This document shows positions 47,561 to 55,735 of a DNA stretch of 64,000 nt, one piece after another. The DNA lies in contig NZ_JAJEKE010000007.1 in the NCBI RefSeq assembly GCF_024363565.1, forward strand, positions 1 through 64,000. The letters run 5' to 3'. The notes beneath the pieces are model-generated. The model did not search any database and had not been told where the DNA came from. It was given only the letters and a program-made list of their open reading frames with translations. The stretch's first letter is position 1, and each line of letters starts with the position of its first letter. The position numbers and the translations under genes are program-made. Source of the DNA: Lutispora saccharofermentans (GTDB lineage Bacteria > Bacillota > Clostridia > Lutisporales > Lutisporaceae).

Positions 47561-48954
47561 CTTATAAACCCTTTTGGTTTATTGGGGTATTCTTCGCTGG
47601 ATACCTCATTTTTTTCTTTGCTTTCCTCTATAATCATTGGCTTTTCAGATTCAACCCCAGATAGCAAAGGAGAGTGATTAAGCTTTATTGATGTAGGACT
47701 TGATTTCATAAAATTTTCTCTAAAGTTGCTTTGCTTGAGAGTCGGGGCGCTGTATTTATGAGAAGTTTCATTCATTCTTTCTTTTCTAGGCATTGCTTCC
47801 TTATAAGTATCTTTTTCTTCTAATTTATTTATTTTTCTATTCAAGATTTCTACCTTTTCTGTCAGCAGATCCATTTGATCCAGTATCATAGAAGCTCTGC
47901 CAGGGGAAATTATATTGTCATTTGATTTGTCTTCTTCTATAACCATGGATTCGTTGCAAGGGTATAGAATTTCAAGCTTATCATCTATTGAACATATTGT
48001 CTCTCTAGAATCTATGCCCAAATCGAAATTATCCTTTATTTCTTTGACAATATATAAGTTAGGAAGCTGGTTTAAAGGGATTTGATCATACTTTTCCCAT
48101 TGCTTTAAAAATACATTATAGTTGTTTTCATAATAATATTCGCTGTCAGCATAGCATATTTTCAATATATCATCATTAAGCTCCATGACCATGTATGAAT
48201 CTTTTGATACAATATTTAGCTTAATAATATCAATGAGCAAAAAGATAGATTCTCTTCTCAATTGCTTAGTGAAATAAAATAAGTTAAGCATATTATTATC
48301 CAAGCTATAGCAAAACAAATTCAGGTTATTTTCATGAATCAGCATCTTTATATATATGTTATTGCGGTTTAGATTAATTATAGGAGTTTTAATCCATTTT
48401 CCGCTCTTTGCATTATAATTGCAATAATTTAAGGATGAGGTTTCGCCATCGTATAATGTTGATACCAGATGAAGCATATCAAAGCCTGTTGATTTAATAT
48501 CTATTGAAAATTCCATCGCTTTGAGGTATATCTCAGATATGAAGTTTTTTTCCCAACCATCCTTTGTCCTTCTTAATTGAAACAAGTCATAATAGTAATC
48601 AAGTGATAATTTCTTTGCGTATACGATATGTATACCGTCAGTCAATGCGAATAGTCCCATAGGAATAATGCTCCCAAAGTCTTTGCGGAGAGATAGTTCT
48701 TCCATATTCCATCCTTCACCGTCGAAGGTTAAAAGCAAGAAAGTCTTGTTTCGCCCCTGACACAGCAAATATATATCATCCTCCTGAGATTTAGCGCAGA
48801 AAAAGCTATCATATACGCTGTCTATTAATATGGTTTCTTTTGTATCTCCATCAAAATCTAATGCTTTGCAATATATTGCTGAGTTATCATAGTAAATTAA
48901 AAATTTATTTCCTTTAGCTTCTAAAATAACTCTATAAGCATAAGCGTTGAACAT
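47536..48954 (-). CDS. Unrecognised protein, beta-rich N-terminal part and coiled coil
   Basis: A 472-residue protein I cannot assign. Residues 1-330 are a repeating series of short aromatic-rich strands (YYDNSAIYCKALDFDGD, DDIYLLCQGRNKTFLLLTFDGEGW, DGIHIVYAKK), suggestive of a beta-propeller. About 365-390 is a short coiled coil (MDLLTEKVEILNRKINKLEEK), then a disordered Ser/Lys/Glu-rich tail ending in a hydrophobic or amphipathic RALTEWFK. No signal peptide or membrane helix. It diverges from a Cys-rich possible spore protein. SD AAAGGTGG. Propeller fold is a guess from pattern. Confidence 0.7.
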   Translation of the reverse strand: MFNAYAYRVILEAKGNKFLIYYDNSAIYCKALDFDGDTKETILIDSVYDSFFCAKSQEDDIYLLCQGRNKTFLLLTFDGEGWNMEELSLRKDFGSIIPMGLFALTDGIHIVYAKKLSLDYYYDLFQLRRTKDGWEKNFISEIYLKAMEFSIDIKSTGFDMLHLVSTLYDGETSSLNYCNYNAKSGKWIKTPIINLNRNNIYIKMLIHENNLNLFCYSLDNNMLNLFYFTKQLRRESIFLLIDIIKLNIVSKDSYMVMELNDDILKICYADSEYYYENNYNVFLKQWEKYDQIPLNQLPNLYIVKEIKDNFDLGIDSRETICSIDDKLEILYPCNESMVIEEDKSNDNIISPGRASMILDQMDLLTEKVEILNRKINKLEEKDTYKEAMPRKERMNETSHKYSAPTLKQSNFRENFMKSSPTSIKLNHSPLLSGVESEKPMIIEESKEKNEVSSEEYPNKPKGFIRALTEWFK

Positions 48955-49106
48955 CTTACTACCACCTTTTTTAATAACCTACAAAATTATATGGTTTTGG
49001 TTAAAATTTTATGTTGCTTATTAAAGTCAAATTCTTTACACAAAAAAGAGAACTTTACATATTATGTACTATGAAAGATATAATCATGTAAGGAAGGTGT
49101 TCATAT

Positions 49107-49826
49107 ATGCCATTGCCTCAGGTAGAATGCACTGGTTCAATAAGCATAGGGGGAACCACGATATTCAAAGAGTGTGTAAAGGTTAAAAAGGTATTTGATG
49201 AATTCGTTTTAAGAGAATGCGTAGAAGGCATTGAATTTGAAGTTGATGAATGCCATGAGAATTTCAGAGGAAGCATTGAGCCCACATTGATACTAAGAAA
49301 TTGTGTTATCATTAATCCTCAAATCAAGAATGCCTCCACAAATTCGGAGAAAAGACTTAGATTTTCAGGAAAGTGCTGCTGCCAAGTATTTGCTAAAGAC
49401 TCAAAGGGAAATATAATCAGACTTAGGGTAAAAAGTATACCATCAGGAACAGCACTATCAAAAGGACCAAACGGAGAATTGTGCTTTAGCTTCAGTGTCA
49501 GAAGAATATATCCGGGAGTAACAGAGGAGACATTTAACAGATTGCTTCACTTTATTGATCAAGAGGCCTTTGAATTGCAATGCTTAAGTGAAGCAGTTAT
49601 TGATGAAGAAAACAACGAATTTACAGGCGATACCCTCATAACAAATATAGGAATTTTTGTTGCTATTAAATTTGATGCTGAGGTTCAATTATGCATACCT
49701 GTATTTGGAACCTGTGAAATCACTGATGAGTGCTCAGAAGAAGAGTTCTGTGATACTTTTGAGCTCATAGATATTCCAAACTTTAATCCTCCTCAAATAA
49801 ATGATGAAAACCCCTACTGCGATTAA
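49107..49826 (+). CDS. Cys-rich protein, possible spore-surface protein
   Basis: A 239-residue protein with about seventeen cysteines in short strand-like units (FKECVKVKKVFDEFVLRECVEGIEF, GKCCCQVFAKDS) and an acidic C-terminus rich in Cys and Glu (CEITDECSEEEFCDTFEL). The pattern recalls clostridial coat or exosporium proteins and the SPOCS-like beta domains. No signal peptide. An element near 49058 (CATATTATG) is weakly like a sigma-K -10. Spore association is a guess; the gene itself is well supported by its GGAAGG SD. Confidence 0.55.
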   Translation: MPLPQVECTGSISIGGTTIFKECVKVKKVFDEFVLRECVEGIEFEVDECHENFRGSIEPTLILRNCVIINPQIKNASTNSEKRLRFSGKCCCQVFAKDSKGNIIRLRVKSIPSGTALSKGPNGELCFSFSVRRIYPGVTEETFNRLLHFIDQEAFELQCLSEAVIDEENNEFTGDTLITNIGIFVAIKFDAEVQLCIPVFGTCEITDECSEEEFCDTFELIDIPNFNPPQINDENPYCD

Positions 49827-49835
49827 TAGAATACT

Positions 49836-50048
49836 ATGCATAGGGATATGATCACAAAAAACTCAGTTATAGCCGATGTAATAAAACAATATCCTAAATC
49901 TCTAAAAGTCTTCAGATTTTATCACGTTGATAGACTTGGGTGCGGCTGAGGAGGATTCTCAAAGTTAACGATTGAGCAGGCTGCTCAAATGAGAAGAATA
50001 GATATAGATAAACTACTTATAAGACTGAACAAATCAATAAAAGGTTAG
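49836..50048 (+). CDS. DUF1858-like small redox protein with in-frame UGA (candidate selenoprotein)
   Basis: A 71-codon frame: 37 codons from the ATG at 49836 (or 33 from 49848), TGA at 49947-49949, then 32 sense codons to TAG (50046). Both sides read as one DUF1858/ScdA-N-like domain: VIADVIKQYPKSLKVFRFYHVD, then GCG-UGA-GGFS, then LTIEQAAQMRRIDIDKLLIRLN. The UGA falls where the family has its redox Cys, giving C-G-U if read as selenocysteine. A hairpin (TTGAGCA/TGCTCAA, 49972-49988) follows the UGA. The 19-bp terminator overlaps the TAG, not the UGA. A nonsense mutation is the alternative. The SD is weak. Confidence 0.6.
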
Positions 50049-50071
50049 AACTTTCTAACCTTTTATTGATT
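50032..50071 (+). terminator. 19-bp perfect palindromic terminator overlapping the TAG stop
   Basis: Arms 50032-50050 and 50053-50071 are perfect with a CT loop; the right arm contains CCTTTTATTG. It includes the last codons and the TAG of the UGA-containing ORF. Confidence 0.75.
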
Positions 50072-50082
50072 ATTATACATCA

Positions 50083-50168
50083 GGTATTGCTGATACACAT
50101 TTGTATCGGCAATTTAATATAGATTGGCGCAGCTCAAGGCTATAGGTCTTAGGCTGCGCCTTAATATA
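50083..50168 (+). other. Two tandem hairpins upstream of the Rrf2 gene
   Basis: First, ATTGCTGATACA pairs with TGTATCGGCAAT (one T-G pair). Then GGCGCAGC pairs with GCTGCGCC around an AAG/CTT inner pairing, followed by TTAATATATT. The second may be a back-up terminator. They lie upstream of the predicted Rrf2 promoter, so they are not part of its leader. Confidence 0.45.
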
Positions 50169-50202
50169 TTATTAGAAATTACAAATAATATGTAAAAAAT
50201 AA

Positions 50203-50264
50203 TTGACAGCATTTATATAAAGTGATAAATTTAAAGAAGAAATCCTAGTTTATTAGTAGGAATT
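50203..50264 (+). promoter_or_regulatory. Promoter and Rrf2-type operator of the nifSU-mnmA operon
   Basis: TTGACA (50203-50208), 17-bp spacer, TAAATT (50226-50231). Just downstream, AAATCCTA (50240-50247) and TAGGAATT (50257-50264) form a dyad of the CC-N-GG kind bound by Rrf2 proteins such as CymR and IscR. Autorepression is likely. Confidence 0.6.
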
Positions 50265-50283
50265 CAAAAAGGAGGTTGATATT

Positions 50284-50739
50284 TTGATACTGTCAACTAG
50301 AGGCAGATATGGTCTAAAAATGATGCTTGAATTAGCATTAAACTATGGAAAAGGTGCAATGCCTCTGAAAGATATAGCGAATAAACAATCACTTTCAGAT
50401 ACATACCTTGAACAATTGATATCACCTCTAAGAAAAAGCGGTCTTGTTACCAGTACCCGAGGAGCCCAAGGGGGTTATGAATTAGCAAAGGAGCCGTCAA
50501 GAATAAAAGTAGGAGAAATTATAAGAATTCTGGAAGGTTCGCTGGCTCCGGCGGAATGTGTATTGGAAAGTGAACCTGAATGCAGCAAAGCAGATTACTG
50601 TGCTACAAGACTCTTATATGAGAAGATTACAGAGGGCATCAACAACGTTATTGACTCGATAAACCTTCAGGATATGGTCGATGACTATCATAGGCTTAAT
50701 AACAATACAAATATAAAGAGGAGAAATGAAGATGAATAA
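50284..50739 (+). CDS. Rrf2-family regulator (IscR/CymR-like)
   Basis: A 151-residue winged-helix protein opening [22 protein letters not shown], with recognition helix [29 protein letters not shown]. Three Cys in [23 protein letters not shown] match the Fe-S ligand region of IscR-type members, which CymR lacks, so a cluster-sensing regulator is more likely. It leads nifS, nifU and mnmA and has a candidate operator in its own leader. TTG start behind AAGGAGG. Confidence 0.88.
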   Translation: MILSTRGRYGLKMMLELALNYGKGAMPLKDIANKQSLSDTYLEQLISPLRKSGLVTSTRGAQGGYELAKEPSRIKVGEIIRILEGSLAPAECVLESEPECSKADYCATRLLYEKITEGINNVIDSINLQDMVDDYHRLNNNTNIKRRNEDE

Positions 50740-51910
50740 AAGAATATATCTTGATCATTCAGCAACAACAGGGACCAAGCAAGAAGTTTTGGAAGAAATG
50801 CTGCCAGTATTTACAACCAATTATGGGAACCCCTCCAGTGTTCACAGCTTTGGAAGAGATGCCAAAAAACTTGTTGATCAAGCTAGAATGAGAGTTGCCA
50901 AGGCTTTAGGCGCCTTGCCTGAAGAGATATTTTTTACTGCCGGAGGTACTGAAGCAGATAATTGGGTATTGAAAGGTGTCGCCTATGCAAACAAGAATAA
51001 AGGGAATCATATAATAACAACTGCCATAGAGCATCATGCGGTTCTGCATACCTGTGAGCAATTAGAAAAAGAAGGATATAAAGTAACCTATCTTCCAGTA
51101 GACAGTTACGGAATGATAAGCCTTGAAGATTTAAAAGCGTCAATAACTGATGAGACTATTCTCATATCAATAATGTATGCCAATAATGAAATAGGCACCG
51201 TACAACCCATAGAGGAGATTGGGAAAATTGCAAGGGAGAGAAAAATATATTTTCACACTGATGCAGTTCAAGCAGTTGGAAATGTTAAAATAGATGTAAA
51301 AGCACAGAATATCGATATGCTGTCCCTTTCCGGCCACAAATTTTATGGCCCTAAAGGTATAGGCGCACTATATATCAGAAAAGGGACCAAGATATTGAAC
51401 CTGATTTTAGGCGGAGGACAGGAAAGAGGTAGGCGTGCAGGAACAGAGAATGTGCCGGGAATTGTAGGGCTCGGTAAAGCGATAGAATTAGCAACGGAAA
51501 ATATTGATAGCCATAATGAGAAGCTGCTAAAGATGAGAAAAAAGCTCATAGATGGGGTTATGGAAAAAATACCTTATACAAGATTGAATGGTCATCCGGA
51601 AAAGAGGCTGCCCAACAATGCAAATTTCTGCTTTCAATACATTGAGGGAGAATCTTTGCTTCTGAATCTTGATATGAAGGGGATTGCCGGTTCAAGCGGT
51701 TCTGCATGCACATCCGGTTCATTGGATCCGTCTCATGTGCTCTTAGCCATAGGCTTGTCCCATGAAATAGCCCATGGATCTTTAAGATTGACTTTGGGCG
51801 ATGATAATACGGAAGAGGATATAGATTATGTTTTGGAAGTTTTGCCTGAGATAGTACAGAGGCTCAGAAGCATGTCTCCGTTGTATGAGAAAGTAAAGGG
51901 AGGAAAATAA
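50732..51910 (+). CDS. Cysteine desulfurase (NifS/IscS)
   Basis: A PLP enzyme of about 392 residues that takes sulfur from cysteine for Fe-S clusters and tRNA thiolation. Seen: [18 protein letters not shown], the PLP Lys in [14 protein letters not shown] (about 202) and the active Cys in [16 protein letters not shown] (about 325). The flexible SxxACTSGS loop is of the group I (IscS/NifS) type. The ATG at 50732 overlaps the regulator gene by 8 bases and is better spaced from GAGGAG than the ATG at 50726. Confidence 0.94.
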   Translation: MNKRIYLDHSATTGTKQEVLEEMLPVFTTNYGNPSSVHSFGRDAKKLVDQARMRVAKALGALPEEIFFTAGGTEADNWVLKGVAYANKNKGNHIITTAIEHHAVLHTCEQLEKEGYKVTYLPVDSYGMISLEDLKASITDETILISIMYANNEIGTVQPIEEIGKIARERKIYFHTDAVQAVGNVKIDVKAQNIDMLSLSGHKFYGPKGIGALYIRKGTKILNLILGGGQERGRRAGTENVPGIVGLGKAIELATENIDSHNEKLLKMRKKLIDGVMEKIPYTRLNGHPEKRLPNNANFCFQYIEGESLLLNLDMKGIAGSSGSACTSGSLDPSHVLLAIGLSHEIAHGSLRLTLGDDNTEEDIDYVLEVLPEIVQRLRSMSPLYEKVKGGK

Positions 51911-51912
51911 TA

Positions 51913-52284
51913 ATGTACAGTGAAAAAGTAATGGATCATTTTACTGCACCTAGAAATGTAGGTGAAATAGATAATGCTGACGGCATAGGCGAAGTAGGCA
52001 ATGCAAAATGTGGAGATATAATGAAGATATACCTGAAAATAGAGGATGATGTTATTGAAGACGTCAAATTTAAAACCTTTGGATGTGGAGCAGCTATTGC
52101 TACAAGCAGCATAGCCACAGAAATGATAAAAGGCAAAACCATAGATGAAGCGCTCCAACTCACTAATAAGGCTGTGGTTGAAGCTTTGGATGGTTTGCCG
52201 CCTCAAAAGATACATTGCTCTGTATTGGCAGAAGAAGCAGTTAAAGCTGCTATAGAGGATTATAAAAAGAAAAATAATAAATAA
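51913..52284 (+). CDS. Fe-S scaffold protein NifU/IscU type
   Basis: A 123-residue scaffold with three cluster-ligand cysteines in VGNAKCGDIMKIYL, FGCGAAIATSS and IHCSVLAEEAV. It opens MYSEKVMDHFTAPRNVGEI, typical of the clostridial NifU-N type. It accepts sulfur from the desulfurase encoded just upstream (2-base gap). No C-terminal NifU thioredoxin-like domain is present, normal for this group. Confidence 0.94.
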   Translation: MYSEKVMDHFTAPRNVGEIDNADGIGEVGNAKCGDIMKIYLKIEDDVIEDVKFKTFGCGAAIATSSIATEMIKGKTIDEALQLTNKAVVEALDGLPPQKIHCSVLAEEAVKAAIEDYKKKNNK

Positions 52285-52314
52285 CGATAGAAAACAATAT
52301 AGTAGGTGCAACGG

Positions 52315-53394
52315 ATGAAGGAAAGGGTAATTATCGGTATGAGCGGCGGCGTTGATAGCTCTGTGGCTGCTTACCTTTTGAAAGAACAGGGCTATGATGT
52401 TGTTGGAGTAACGATGAAGCTTAGAAGTAATGAGGATTTTGAAAAGGACAGCGGAAGAGACAACTGCTGTTCTCTTTCTGCTGTAGATGATGCCAGGCGG
52501 GTATGCAACAAGCTTGGCATCCCTTTCTATGTAATGAATTTTACTGAGATATTTGATCAAAAAGTGGTTAACTATTTTATTGATGAGTATTTCAAAGGAA
52601 GAACTCCCAATCCATGTATAGCCTGCAATAAATATGTGAAATTTGATGCGTTGTTAAGAAAAGCCGAAGCCCTGGAAGCTAAATATGTGGCAACAGGTCA
52701 TTATGCAAGAATCATGCATGATGAGAATCTTGGCAGATATTTGATCAAAAAATCAGCAACTGCTGCAAAAGATCAAACTTATGTACTATACAACTTGCTT
52801 CAAAATCAGCTGGAACACATTCTTATGCCTTTAGGCGATTATACAAAAGAAGAAACGAGAAGGATTGCTGCAGAGCTGGACCTAGAAGTGGCCGATAAAC
52901 CTGACAGCCAAGAAATTTGCTTTGTAGAAGATAATGACTATGGGAAGTTTCTGGAGCAAAAACGAGGGCAGCATATTAAACCGGGCAAATTCTTGGATAC
53001 AAAAGGCAATGTGCTGGGAACGCATAAAGGTATAGTGTATTACACTGTGGGGCAGAGGAAGGGCCTTGGTATAGCTCTTGGAAAGCCGATGTTTGTTGTG
53101 GATATCATAGCCGAGAAAAACCAAGTCATACTGGGTGAAGAAAGTGAAGTGTTTAAAGATGAGCTTATAGCAATAAATACAAATTTTCTTCCCTTTGATC
53201 GACTTCAAAATCCAATGAGAGTCAAAGCAAAAATAAGGTACAGCGCAAAAGAAAGCAGTGCCTGGGCTATGCCTATTGCAGAAAACCGTATAAAATTGAT
53301 TTTTGATGAAGCTCAAAGAGCTATAACACCAGGTCAAGCTGTGGTATTTTATCAGGATGATTATTTGATCGGCGGAGGAGTAATACTGAAATAA
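52315..53394 (+). CDS. mnmA: tRNA 2-thiouridylase MnmA
   Basis: MnmA adds sulfur to U34 of tRNAs for Lys, Glu and Gln. The 359-residue protein has the P-loop GMSGGVDSSVAAYLL, the first catalytic Cys in TPNPCIACNKYVKF, GHYARI and the second in DSQEICFVEDNDYGKFL. Its sulfur comes through the desulfurase two genes upstream, so the operon joins cluster building and tRNA thiolation. ATG at 52315 (SD GTAGGTG) gives the common start MKERVIIGMSGG. Confidence 0.94.
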   Translation: MKERVIIGMSGGVDSSVAAYLLKEQGYDVVGVTMKLRSNEDFEKDSGRDNCCSLSAVDDARRVCNKLGIPFYVMNFTEIFDQKVVNYFIDEYFKGRTPNPCIACNKYVKFDALLRKAEALEAKYVATGHYARIMHDENLGRYLIKKSATAAKDQTYVLYNLLQNQLEHILMPLGDYTKEETRRIAAELDLEVADKPDSQEICFVEDNDYGKFLEQKRGQHIKPGKFLDTKGNVLGTHKGIVYYTVGQRKGLGIALGKPMFVVDIIAEKNQVILGEESEVFKDELIAINTNFLPFDRLQNPMRVKAKIRYSAKESSAWAMPIAENRIKLIFDEAQRAITPGQAVVFYQDDYLIGGGVILK

Positions 53395-53487
53395 TAACTC
53401 TAAAAGTATAAAATAACACTAATAGGCTAATATTATTTGTAGATACGAGACTTCGTTCAGTGTTAAAAAGCTTTTGGAGGTGTATTC

Positions 53488-53691
53488 ATGTCTGATGATA
53501 AAATGAACACAAGAGATTGCTTGCAGAGAGCCTGGATGAATACTATGGAGCAGGTTCGTGATTTTGAAATGTATTCTAAAAGAATAGAAGACGAAAAAGT
53601 TGCGGATGTTTTCAAAAAATTTGCCGAAGAGCAAGGGATGCAAGCTAGCAGCTTAAAGGAAATGTATAATAAATATGAGCAAGATCAATAA
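53488..53691 (+). CDS. Small acidic helical protein, unknown
   Basis: A 67-residue, mostly helical protein (CLQRAWMNTMEQVRDFEMYSKRIEDEKVADVFKKFAEEQGMQASSLKEMY). The E/D/H-poor but Glu-rich helix pair recalls one half of a ferritin-like or rubrerythrin bundle (DUF2383-like), but no full metal site is seen. Strong TTGGAGG SD and a terminator right after the stop make it a real gene. Confidence 0.7.
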   Translation: MSDDKMNTRDCLQRAWMNTMEQVRDFEMYSKRIEDEKVADVFKKFAEEQGMQASSLKEMYNKYEQDQ

Positions 53692-53717
53692 AGACCGTTG
53701 TACGGTCTTTATTTTTT
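53690..53717 (+). terminator. Terminator after the small helical gene
   Basis: AAAGACCG/CGGTCTTT around TTGTA, then ATTTTTT. Confidence 0.88.
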
Positions 53718-53800
53718 ATAATTCATAGAAATCATAAATTCCCTTAGTTTTAATTTGACCTGATGAATTTTAAGAAAGGCTTCCAATGGAAGCCTTTCTT
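53713..53800. repeat. Dispersed repeat copy A with terminal palindrome
   Basis: Starts TTTTTATAATTCATAGAAA (53713-53731) and ends in a perfect 13-bp hairpin, AAGAAAGGCTTCC/GGAAGCCTTTCTT with an AAT loop (53772-53800). The same start and a related end recur at 55623-55702. It does not encode protein. Confidence 0.6.
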
Positions 53801-53875
53801 ACATTATATTTCAATCATTTTTTTTTACCGACTACAAATGATAATGATAAGCAAAATATTTAGGGGGTTTTATCA

Positions 53876-54406
53876 TTGATCAGATGCAGCGAAATATTAG
53901 AAAAGCCTATCTTTAACAATAAATCTAAAGAGATGTTCTCTTTAGTATATGATGTTATATTAAAAAAGAATAGCAATAAAATACTAGGCTTTGTCTGGAG
54001 AAGAAAAATTCTCAAAAAAGAATTCTCCTTAATTTTATATAACGATTTATTATCTGTAAACAAAGATGGATTATATGTCAAAAGCAGTTATGTGCCTCAT
54101 GACTTTGATTATAATAATAGTTTATATTTTGGTTTATCATATAAACATGACTTTTCAAATAAAATAGTCTTAAATAGAGATAATGAGCTTATCGGTATTA
54201 TCAGAGATGCATTGTTAGATATGGAAACAGGATCCTTTACATGCTTTGAATTTTCAGAAGGCTATATAGACGATATTTTTACAGGCAGAAAACTTATTGC
54301 AGCAGGGTCCGGCTATAAGATTGATTCAAATGCAGTAACTCTTTTCTATAAAGATATAGTGCAGGAACAAGGCAGAGGCTTGCTCAATATGAATAAGCTT
54401 ATTTAA
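53876..54406 (+). CDS. PRC-barrel domain protein
   Basis: A 176-residue soluble protein with two beta-rich halves (LEKPIFNNKSKEMFSLVYDVILKKNSNKILGFVWRR and IVLNRDNELIGIIRDALLDMETGSFTCFEFSEG) resembling PRC-barrel repeats. PRC barrels bind RNA or act in regulation and photosynthetic centres; in clostridia this pair often precedes the AI-2E-type permease and alaS, as here. TTG start after AGGGGG. Role unknown. Confidence 0.72.
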   Translation: MIRCSEILEKPIFNNKSKEMFSLVYDVILKKNSNKILGFVWRRKILKKEFSLILYNDLLSVNKDGLYVKSSYVPHDFDYNNSLYFGLSYKHDFSNKIVLNRDNELIGIIRDALLDMETGSFTCFEFSEGYIDDIFTGRKLIAAGSGYKIDSNAVTLFYKDIVQEQGRGLLNMNKLI

Positions 54407-54428
54407 TAAATTTAATGGGTTGATATAT

Positions 54429-55484
54429 ATGATAAATCATATAAACAATATAAACAATAAAAAAGTCTTATATAAGCTGATCAAATATTTAATTATATTT
54501 ATTATTTTGTTGCTTGCTTATAAATATAGGGCATTTTTGTCCAATATTCTAAACCCATTTCTTATATCGGCACTGCTTGCCTATCTTCTTAATCCAATAG
54601 TGCATTTTTTTCAGAAGAAAGGCCTAAAAAGGCTTAATAGTGTTATTTTAGTATATACCATATTTCTATCATTAGTTATATTCTTCGGTTTATTTATAAT
54701 CCCAAAGCTATTTAAAGATATTTCTGTTTTAGTAGAAAGCATACCTATATACGCACAGCAGTTCAAAAATCTGTATAAAAAGTTTCAGGACGGATATATC
54801 AATAGTGATTTGCCTCAAGGACTTAAAGATATAATTGATGATAATATGCTGCTTGTTCAGAATATGATTCTCTCTTTTTTGCAAAATGCTGCTGATTCAA
54901 TAATAAATTTTTTTTCAAAAGCATTCAATTTCATTATAGTGCCTGTGCTTACTTTTTACATGCTTAAGGACTCTGAATACTTTAAGAACCAGCTCATACT
55001 AATATTGCCGAAATCAAAAAGGAATAAAGTTCTTCAACTATTTAAAGATATTGATAATGTTTTCGGCAAATATATAAGAGGGCAGATATTTATTTCATCG
55101 GTTGTAGGAGTGCTGACAACCATAGCATTGGTTTTAATCAGGGTCAAGTACTCTTTGACTCTGGGAATATTTGCAAGCATCTCTAACATCATACCATATT
55201 TTGGCCCAATAATAGGTATGATACCAACTATAATATTTGCTTTTCTAGATTCACCGACAAAAGCACTATATGCAGCAGGAGCTTACCTGTTAGTACAGCA
55301 AATTGAAAGCGGCATTATAACACCTAAAGTAATAGGAGAAAGCGTTGGTATACATCCTATATATGTGATCATGGCTTTGCTTATAGGCGGTAAAATTTTC
55401 GGCGTTACAGGCTTAATAATAGCCGTGCCCGTTGCTGCAGTAATAAAGCTGTGCATGCGTCATTTTTTGAAAAATATTATTTAA
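54429..55484 (+). CDS. AI-2E family (YrrI-like) membrane protein
   Basis: A protein of about 351 residues with around eight membrane segments and the family's motifs (LNPFLISALLAYLLNPIV, then GSIIGMIPTIIFAFL-like and ESVGIHPIYVIMALLIGGKIFGVTGLIIAVPVAA). The family includes the AI-2 exporter TqsA and Na+/H+ antiporters; the substrate is not predictable. YrrI is the Bacillus homologue next to alaS, so the location is conserved. ATG at 54429 is taken as start; a TTG at 54420 is in frame. Confidence 0.88.
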   Translation: MINHINNINNKKVLYKLIKYLIIFIILLLAYKYRAFLSNILNPFLISALLAYLLNPIVHFFQKKGLKRLNSVILVYTIFLSLVIFFGLFIIPKLFKDISVLVESIPIYAQQFKNLYKKFQDGYINSDLPQGLKDIIDDNMLLVQNMILSFLQNAADSIINFFSKAFNFIIVPVLTFYMLKDSEYFKNQLILILPKSKRNKVLQLFKDIDNVFGKYIRGQIFISSVVGVLTTIALVLIRVKYSLTLGIFASISNIIPYFGPIIGMIPTIIFAFLDSPTKALYAAGAYLLVQQIESGIITPKVIGESVGIHPIYVIMALLIGGKIFGVTGLIIAVPVAAVIKLCMRHFLKNII

Positions 55485-55579
55485 AAAACTGCATATAATA
55501 CCAGGAAGTTGACAAAATTTGTACAGTAATATATAATTTTTGTTATTAATAATTACATATTATGCTGAAAAGAAATATA

Positions 55580-55627
55580 ATGAAGTCCCGTGGAATTGGC
55601 TTCATCCCATTAGGGATGAAGATTTTT
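55580..55627 (+). promoter_or_regulatory. Attenuator-like pair of competing hairpins before alaS
   Basis: ATGAAGTC (55580-55587) can pair with GGCTTCAT (55598-55605). The second arm overlaps TTCATCCC (55601-55608), which pairs perfectly with GGGATGAA (55613-55620) and is followed by GATTTTTA. The two stems exclude each other, the later one being terminator-like. No T-box motif is present. Confidence 0.5.
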
Positions 55628-55702
55628 ATAATTCATAGAAAAGTATGAATTTAAAGAAAGGCTCCCCTTATAGTTAAAATGCTTCCCAAGGAAGCCTTTC
55701 TT
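55623..55702. repeat. Dispersed repeat copy B in the alaS leader
   Basis: Shares the 19-base TTTTTATAATTCATAGAAA with copy A (53713-53731). It ends in the same kind of palindrome, AAGAAAGGCT with AGCCTTTCTT (to 55702), here with a longer loop. It lies between the attenuator-like hairpin and alaS. Confidence 0.55.
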
Positions 55703-55735
55703 ATTACCTACATTTACTTTAAGAGGAGGATAACT

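Noticed and set aside
53417-53464. AACACT/AGTGTT pairing before the small helical gene, as related to the ortB-oraS element
   Set aside because: Only about a dozen bases resemble the left hairpin of that element and no further structure matches; probably chance.
55485-55735. T-box leader for alaS
   Set aside because: No TGGNAC T-box core occurs in the leader.
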